A stretch of 12,264 nucleotides of DNA from JAQVWU01 sp964628455. Its GTDB lineage: Bacteria; Bacillota; Clostridia; Oscillospirales; CAG-272. Both the position numbers and the translations under genes were made by a program. The stretch is from NCBI GenBank assembly GCA_964628455.1, contig CAZVPD010000116.1:1-12264 (forward strand). Reading direction: 5' to 3'. This document shows positions 9,501 to 12,264 of this stretch, in pieces. The notes under the pieces are model-generated. The model did not search any database. It was not told where the DNA came from and saw nothing but the letters and a program-made list of their open reading frames with translations. Position 1 is the stretch's first letter; every line of letters starts with the position of its first letter.

Positions 9501-9768
9501 TGCGGACGTACTTGAAGCGGTAGTGACCGGCGCCCCTGCCGGAGCGACCTTATCCTATCAGTGGATGAAATCGACCTTTGCCAACGGCGGAATGAACTAC
9601 TATCCGATCGCGGGCGCAACCGGTTCCACCTACGAACTTGTAGACGATGATAAGCTTTGCTTTATCAAAGTTGAAGTCTCTGCGGCAGGATATTCCGGCA
9701 AAATCGTCAGCGATCCGAGAGGATTTATCCTTGTAGACCAGGACGATGAAGCAGAAGAAAGCGATTAA
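6502..9768 (+). CDS. SLH-domain surface protein B (probable major S-layer protein) with C-terminal Ig-like domain
   Basis: This is an intact exported protein of 1088 residues. Residues 1-27 form a signal peptide (basic MRNLKR, hydrophobic core, cleavage after 'ASFA'). SLH repeats lie at about 30-75, 98-149 and 157-196. Only repeat 3 has the canonical TRAE (184-187); repeats 1 and 2 carry ERWH and MYQD. The long middle region matches no domain I can name. It is paralogous to the upstream SLH protein, sharing for example 'DVF' after the SLH region, the 'AAAFGL...YVGASFKV' stretch and an acidic DDNADGMYDR motif at 453-462. Residues of about 980-1079 form an Ig-like domain ('LSYQWMKS...GATGSTYELVDDD...VEVSAAGYSG'), followed by an acidic tail. 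TTA, CTA and TCA codons are absent from the start to 8631, which fits very high expression. Promoter, structured leader and a strong terminator make it monocistronic. An S-layer role is inferred from the SLH domains, codon bias and length; no enzymatic motif is seen. Confidence 0.9.
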   Translation: MRNLKRFLAMTLTMLMVIGSFSFASFAQDFDDVYDYADAIDVLSDLGVIWGYEDGTFGPDNTVERWHMSLWIAKMETGKVTTDDYLTIWRAEENYTDFTDVAVDQAIGAINYAADEGIIIGTSPTTFAPTAGIMYQDALTMVVRALGFGGKAMDAGYPWKYINKAAELGLEEGISGVAYKDVLTRAETAQILYNALYTVDADGETYVSDVFGLSTVVITGTPAYKITQSEAVIKAGYVAFNVLNGDGTLNTDVTYHLPAAAFGLTAANADSYVGASFKVTTKNNFKTLGAVIENPSEVFEAADIVGAGAAGAPSAMLTLDGTSYQAVNKFTALYNTQGIKGNTDEILVYTTNLTQNTADGYFKVDANYNVLDAAGHIVAHYAPAITGSYAAPYVKLLGNNTYTPFANNNDNQKASIIAAGGVWNAMVANTYAQTVDTYDLVKNNKYATAKAYDDNADGMYDRLFYTYQEFTQISYDAVTLMYNVNGGQKAVAKFIDGTTGEALAAAPTGFIRYSYNPLSKYLTVYETYTYGTGLVTTVNTAAAKIVIGGTQYTVGFGNFPGAAYANSGVALALVGKQVNFVLVDGVVVRVFDAAVATSYIVYDNMTGITSQGYGTALVYVQAPTASVITIATINGYSFQQYWLFAEQGSLANIMPLETGDLYIGTKDALGFWHLQTQAYNYSANYVPQDDDIQASVAGGIIDFENGIGTGLGFTPAMAQFETSADSVYIVYDATHDRFYTRKGVPTDGSAILVDGGLFLNLVAGTTCANFIYANEGWFDDFGIQAAPPVFASSDTVIYVNKSAAPTLITNNIGSTGTLLGNTYQYGNVLDMITGKLVTVQANYNFTLEGGCFYRVYNGYIENKVIPDHTYLEEPHAAIDITTGWLRYYTAYTSGIDTADVDQDADNVEGSMKTHIYKLINGDVELDANGALVNRAVTAPLAALNSKVYFYTGGQYSNRVMLIDETVKDPIIVPPDPPMTGEVEITGGCYVPHEVYGQAYLADVLEAVVTGAPAGATLSYQWMKSTFANGGMNYYPIAGATGSTYELVDDDKLCFIKVEVSAAGYSGKIVSDPRGFILVDQDDEAEESD

Positions 9769-9800
9769 TCGCTGACAGACAGCATTTTTCAGAGACTCGT

Positions 9801-9836
9801 AAAGAAAAGCACCCGCAGGGGTGCTTTTCTTTTTTT
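9801..9836 (+). terminator. Strong rho-independent terminator after SLH protein B
   Basis: A perfect 14-bp stem (9801-9814 with 9819-9832), including AAGAAAAGCACCC, has a GCAG loop and runs into a continuous T-tract to 9836. It lies 32 bases after the stop codon. The A-rich left arm means it could also terminate transcripts coming from the right. Confidence 0.93.
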
Positions 9837-9862
9837 GTAATGCTTTTCTGCTCCATTAACGG

Positions 9863-9890
9863 TTGAAATTTTAAATATACGGAATATAAT
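9863..9890 (+). promoter_or_regulatory. Candidate sigma-A promoter P1 facing the IS
   Basis: TTGAAA (9863-9868) and TATAAT (9885-9890) are separated by 16 bases. It sits just beyond the SLH-B terminator and points toward the IS. AT-rich DNA makes chance matches common, so this is less certain than the next promoter. Confidence 0.45.
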
Positions 9891-9942
9891 TTATAGATCA
9901 TTCAGGTATAATGCAAAATCATAAAAAAAATTATAGAAATAA

Positions 9943-9971
9943 TTGACAAACTAAATTAAAAAGAATATAAT
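9943..9971 (+). promoter_or_regulatory. Perfect-consensus sigma-A promoter P2 facing the IS
   Basis: TTGACA (9943-9948), a 17-base spacer and TATAAT (9966-9971) are all ideal. The expected start is near 9978, about 120 bases before the IS left end. No gene lies between, so the natural target was either separated by the IS insertion or is a small RNA. Transcripts would run into the transposase gene in the sense direction. Confidence 0.68.
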
Positions 9972-10096
9972 ATGTATCATATCATAATGCGGTATTTATT
10001 TTTATTACGGTTCGTGTATTTTTATTTTTTCTATATGAAACGAGACATATGATGCTCATAATTCAATAAACAGGGGTAATTCTATGTATAAAAACA

Positions 10097-10122
10097 CCCG
10101 AGTTTGACAGTTAAATTAAAAA
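10097..10122 (+). repeat. IS left terminal inverted repeat
   Basis: The 26 bases beginning CCCGAGTTTGACAG match the reverse complement of 12052-12077 with a single mismatch (T at 10116 against C). The repeat contains TTGACA (10104-10109) pointing into the element, but no well-spaced -10 box follows. Confidence 0.93.
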
Positions 10123-10223
10123 CAGAGCATAAAAAGGTAAGAAAAGCAGTTAAAACAAATGATCCTGTTTTTGAAAAGCCGAAAATGTAGTACAACATAT
10201 TTTTAAAAAGTGATCAATATATA

Positions 10224-10252
10224 TTGACAAAATGGTATAAATATGGTATAAT
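10224..10252 (+). promoter_or_regulatory. Perfect-consensus promoter of the transposase gene
   Basis: TTGACA (10224-10229), a 17-base spacer and TATAAT (10247-10252) are fully consensus. The expected start is near 10259, about 27 bases before the ATG at 10286. Such a strong promoter is unusual for a transposase and suggests that control acts later, at translation or activity. Confidence 0.8.
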
Positions 10253-10254
10253 AT

Positions 10255-10274
10255 CCGTATCTGAAAGATACTGG
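10255..10274 (+). promoter_or_regulatory. Hairpin overlapping the transposase start site and ribosome binding site
   Basis: GTATC (10257-10261), loop TGAAA and GATAC (10267-10271) form a perfect stem. CC (10255-10256) can pair with GG (10273-10274) of the GGAG ribosome binding site across a bulged T. A transcript starting near 10259 lacks most of the left arm, whereas a transcript entering from outside carries all of it. That would reduce translation from read-through RNA only, as known for IS10 and IS50. Confidence 0.45.
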
Positions 10275-10285
10275 AGTGGATATAA

Positions 10286-11989
10286 ATGTTCGTAAAAGCC
10301 ACAAAAGCAAAGGGATATACATATGTCAATATCGTAGAATCCTATCGCGATGAAACCGGCGTGTCCCGGCATAAAATACTGTATAACTTCGGAAGGCTTG
10401 ACGAACTCAAAGCCGACAAAAGCTTTGTAAGCTGTATCAAAAAAATATGCAGACTGATAGAAATTCCTTTGCTTGAAGATCGTGAAGAAGCATTCACAGC
10501 AGGGGAATGCAGCGAAGCCGAAATGATGAACTACGGATATTTGGCGTATAAAAAGATATGGGACATACTCGGTATACGTTCCTGCCTGGAAAGAACAGGC
10601 GAGACCGGACGTCTGCAGCTGGACCTTGAGAAAACAACCCTGCTGATGGCTATACAACATCTGCTTTGTCCAAGGAGCAAGCTGTCTGCATACGAACATC
10701 AGGACATATACTACGGACTGCCGGAAATCCCCCTTCAGCATCTGTACCGTGCACTAGACAAGCTGGCGGAAAACAAGGAGAAGATAGAGCAGGAACTATT
10801 CGAAATAAATCATCTGAAACTGGGACAGGAGGCGGACATCGTATTTTATGATGTCACCACATTCGCATTTCAAAGCATAAAAGCTGATGAATTAAAAGCC
10901 TTCGGATTCAGCAAGGACTGTAAGTTCAGTGAAGTGCAGGTTGTGATGGGTCTTCTGCTGGACGCCGACAGTATGCCGATCGGATACGAATTGTTCCCCG
11001 GCAATACTTTTGACGGCAAAACAATGGTGAATTCACTGGAAAATCTGAAGAAAAAGTTCAATATCCGAAAAGTGGTTATTGTAGCAGACAGGGGACTGAA
11101 CAGCAAGTGCAACCTTAATCTGATTAAAGAAGCGGGTTACGGGTACATCGTGGCATGCCGGCTAAGAAGCATGAGTAAAGAAGTACAGGGAGAAGCTCTC
11201 GATGAGGCTGATTATATAAAAGTAAGCGAAGCTTTTAAATACAAAACCGTTCCTTATACCAATATATTCAAGGATGAAGGCAAGAATCTGCATAAGCTTG
11301 ATGAATCGCTTATTATGAGCTGGTCTTCCAAACGGGCAGCCAAAGACGCTAAAGACAGGCAGCGGCTAACGGACAAAGCCGAAAAGCTTCTGAAAACACC
11401 GGCATCCATTGAATCTCTGTCAAAACGCGGCGGTAAAAAATATCTGAAAGACGACAGCGGAAATCAACCGAAATGGGTGCTCGATGATGACAAAATCAAG
11501 AATGATTCTTTGCTTGACGGATATTACGGCATCCAGACCAGCGAGACGGAAATGTCGGCAGCCGATGTCATGAACGCCTATCACATGTTGTGGAAAATAG
11601 AGGAATCTTTCCGAATCATGAAGAGCACTCTGGAAGTCAGGCCTGTATTTCACTGGACGCCGGACAGGATCAGAGGACATTTTCTCATGTGCTTTCTCGC
11701 ATTTATGATGGAAAGAAAACTTGAGAGTCTCCTGCCGGAACCGGCTGCAGATGACGATGAAACCAATTCACCCGGAAAGATCCGGGAAGCTCTTAACTCT
11801 ATGCAGCTGGCCAGGGTTACGGTTAATGGCGACACCGTGTATTTTAAGACGAAGAACCTGCCGTTAGGTTCGAGAATTTTCAAATCCGTCAGTGTAAAAA
11901 CACCCATGAATGTCTCCAGGGAAGAGCAGCTTAACGAACGTTTCTTAATCTCGGAAAGCAAATTCAACGGGCAGATATCTTTCTTCTGA
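10286..11989 (+). CDS. IS1634-family DDE transposase
   Basis: The 567-residue protein catalyses cut-and-paste type transposition of its IS. The ATG at 10286 follows GGAG (10273-10276) by 9 bases. The N-terminus 'MFVKATKAKGYTYVNIVESYRD' region with 'NFGRLDEL' is characteristic of IS1634-family transposases. The DDE residues are visible: D189 in 'VFYDVTTF', D268 in 'VIVADRGLNS' and E439 in 'WKIEESFRIMK'. E439 is followed after six residues by K446, as in the YREK signature of IS4-like enzymes. Y432 is present and L435 replaces R. 'RPVFHWTPDRIRGH' follows at about 452-465, as expected. Length is normal and there is no frameshift, so the enzyme may be active. Codon use is more AT-rich than in the neighbouring genes, in keeping with horizontal acquisition. 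It lies between the two inverted repeats. Confidence 0.94.
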   Translation: MFVKATKAKGYTYVNIVESYRDETGVSRHKILYNFGRLDELKADKSFVSCIKKICRLIEIPLLEDREEAFTAGECSEAEMMNYGYLAYKKIWDILGIRSCLERTGETGRLQLDLEKTTLLMAIQHLLCPRSKLSAYEHQDIYYGLPEIPLQHLYRALDKLAENKEKIEQELFEINHLKLGQEADIVFYDVTTFAFQSIKADELKAFGFSKDCKFSEVQVVMGLLLDADSMPIGYELFPGNTFDGKTMVNSLENLKKKFNIRKVVIVADRGLNSKCNLNLIKEAGYGYIVACRLRSMSKEVQGEALDEADYIKVSEAFKYKTVPYTNIFKDEGKNLHKLDESLIMSWSSKRAAKDAKDRQRLTDKAEKLLKTPASIESLSKRGGKKYLKDDSGNQPKWVLDDDKIKNDSLLDGYYGIQTSETEMSAADVMNAYHMLWKIEESFRIMKSTLEVRPVFHWTPDRIRGHFLMCFLAFMMERKLESLLPEPAADDDETNSPGKIREALNSMQLARVTVNGDTVYFKTKNLPLGSRIFKSVSVKTPMNVSREEQLNERFLISESKFNGQISFF

Positions 11990-12051
11990 AGGGTGTCTGT
12001 AGTGACAACTTTGCCTTATTCGGTTAAAAATATCATTGTTTTTAAATGTTT

Positions 12052-12077
12052 TTTTTAGTTTAACTGTCAAACTCGGG
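12052..12077 (-). repeat. IS right terminal inverted repeat
   Basis: The 26 bases ending AACTGTCAAACTCGGG are the inverted copy of the left repeat, with one mismatch. They end 88 bases after the transposase stop codon. Confidence 0.93.
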
Positions 12078-12264
12078 ATAAACCATATCAGGCAGTATAA
12101 TTTTCGGGTATCTCAAGGTTTTATCTGCAGACCTGATAATAAAATGACAGGATATTTGTATTTTATTTTTGAAAACGAATAATCCCCGAATAACCAAAAA
12201 ATGAAAAAACGGCAGAATGTAAAATTAACTGCACCCCAGTAAAGATATACTGTTAGTATGCATG
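12078..12264. other. AT-rich flank right of the IS, no gene recognised
   Basis: No open frame with a ribosome binding site is seen in these 187 bases. The one longer frame from 12078 stays open for 34 codons without a usable start. Short inverted repeats are present: ATCAGG (12087-12092) with CCTGAT (12132-12137), and CAGTA (12237-12241) with TACTG (12248-12252). They may belong to a leader or control region of a gene beyond the window. Confidence 0.5.

Larger units (their letters stand above)
9837..10096. other. AT-rich intergenic region upstream of the IS, no confident gene
   Basis: This 260-base stretch holds two good plus-strand promoters, listed separately, and no convincing coding sequence. 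A possible start, ATG at 10084 behind AGGGG (10072-10076), is cut by the IS after four codons (MYKN). Continuing on the other side of the IS gives only short frames, so I do not call a gene. A short inverted repeat TATGA-TGC-TCATA lies near 10048-10060. Confidence 0.6.
10097..12077 (+). mobile_element. IS1634-type insertion sequence, 1981 bp, apparently intact
   Basis: The element is bounded by inverted repeats beginning CCCGAGTTTGACAG and contains one full-length transposase gene. The length fits IS1634-family elements, which are usually just under 2 kb. No exact target duplication is visible: the flanks are AAAACA on the left and ATAAAC on the right. An offset ATAAA occurs on both sides (10088-10092 and 12078-12082). 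The lack of a clean duplication may mean later mutation or a recombination event. About 160 bases of AT-rich non-coding DNA precede the transposase and 62 follow it before the right repeat. Confidence 0.9.

Noticed and set aside
10104..10132. Promoter formed by TTGACA inside the IS left repeat
   Set aside because: The bases at 16-19 spacing (GCATAA/CATAAA) are a poor -10 box, and a perfect promoter lies 120 bases downstream.
10088..12083. Target-site duplication of the IS
   Set aside because: The bases directly flanking the inverted repeats (AAAACA and ATAAAC) do not match. The shared ATAAA is offset by four bases on the left, so it is not accepted as a duplication.
12078..12182. Small coding frame of 34 codons after the IS, possibly joined to MYKN at 10084
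   Set aside because: There is no start or ribosome binding site of its own. The frame joins only for a duplication length of 1 modulo 3, which the flanks do not support.

Overview
The window looks like a scaffold piece from an uncultured anaerobic Gram-positive bacterium of the Clostridia (Bacillota). Supporting signs are consensus sigma-A promoters, strong AGGAGG-type ribosome binding sites, S-layer-homology (SLH) proteins and Bacillota-style intrinsic terminators. Two runs of exactly 10 N (3025-3034 and 4949-4958) suggest a draft or metagenome assembly. By inspection, the genes on the left are fairly GC-rich and the IS region on the right is AT-rich.

Left part (1-3263, minus strand): a two-gene carbohydrate operon. 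The promoter-proximal gene is a GH4 alpha-galactosidase (3263 to 1948, interrupted by one N run). The distal gene is a large GH106-like glycosidase (1872 to beyond base 1, so its C-terminus is missing). A hairpin between them may act as an attenuator or processing site. Both enzymes fit hydrolysis of plant-derived galactosides and of rhamnose-type side chains.

Centre (3264-9836, plus strand): a divergent promoter region, then two consecutive SLH surface proteins. SLH-A (3504-6211, also interrupted by an N run) and SLH-B (6502-9768) are paralogues over almost their full length. Each has a signal peptide, three SLH repeats and a long unassigned region with a DDNxDGxxDR-type acidic motif. SLH-B carries an extra Ig-like domain and an acidic tail at the C-terminus. 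Each gene has its own promoter and terminator. SLH-B has a roughly 140-base leader with two hairpins and almost no TTA, CTA or TCA codons, which suggests it is the abundant S-layer protein and SLH-A a minor paralogue.

Right part (9837-12264): an AT-rich region with two strong plus-strand promoters that lead directly into an intact IS1634-type insertion sequence (10097-12077). The IS has 26-bp inverted repeats with one mismatch and a 567-residue DDE transposase with its own perfect-consensus promoter. A hairpin at the transposase start could silence read-through transcripts. No gene is recognisable between the IS and the window end.

I found no CRISPR array, tRNA, rRNA or recognisable defence system. 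The least described material is the long post-SLH region shared by the two surface proteins and the leader of SLH-B.
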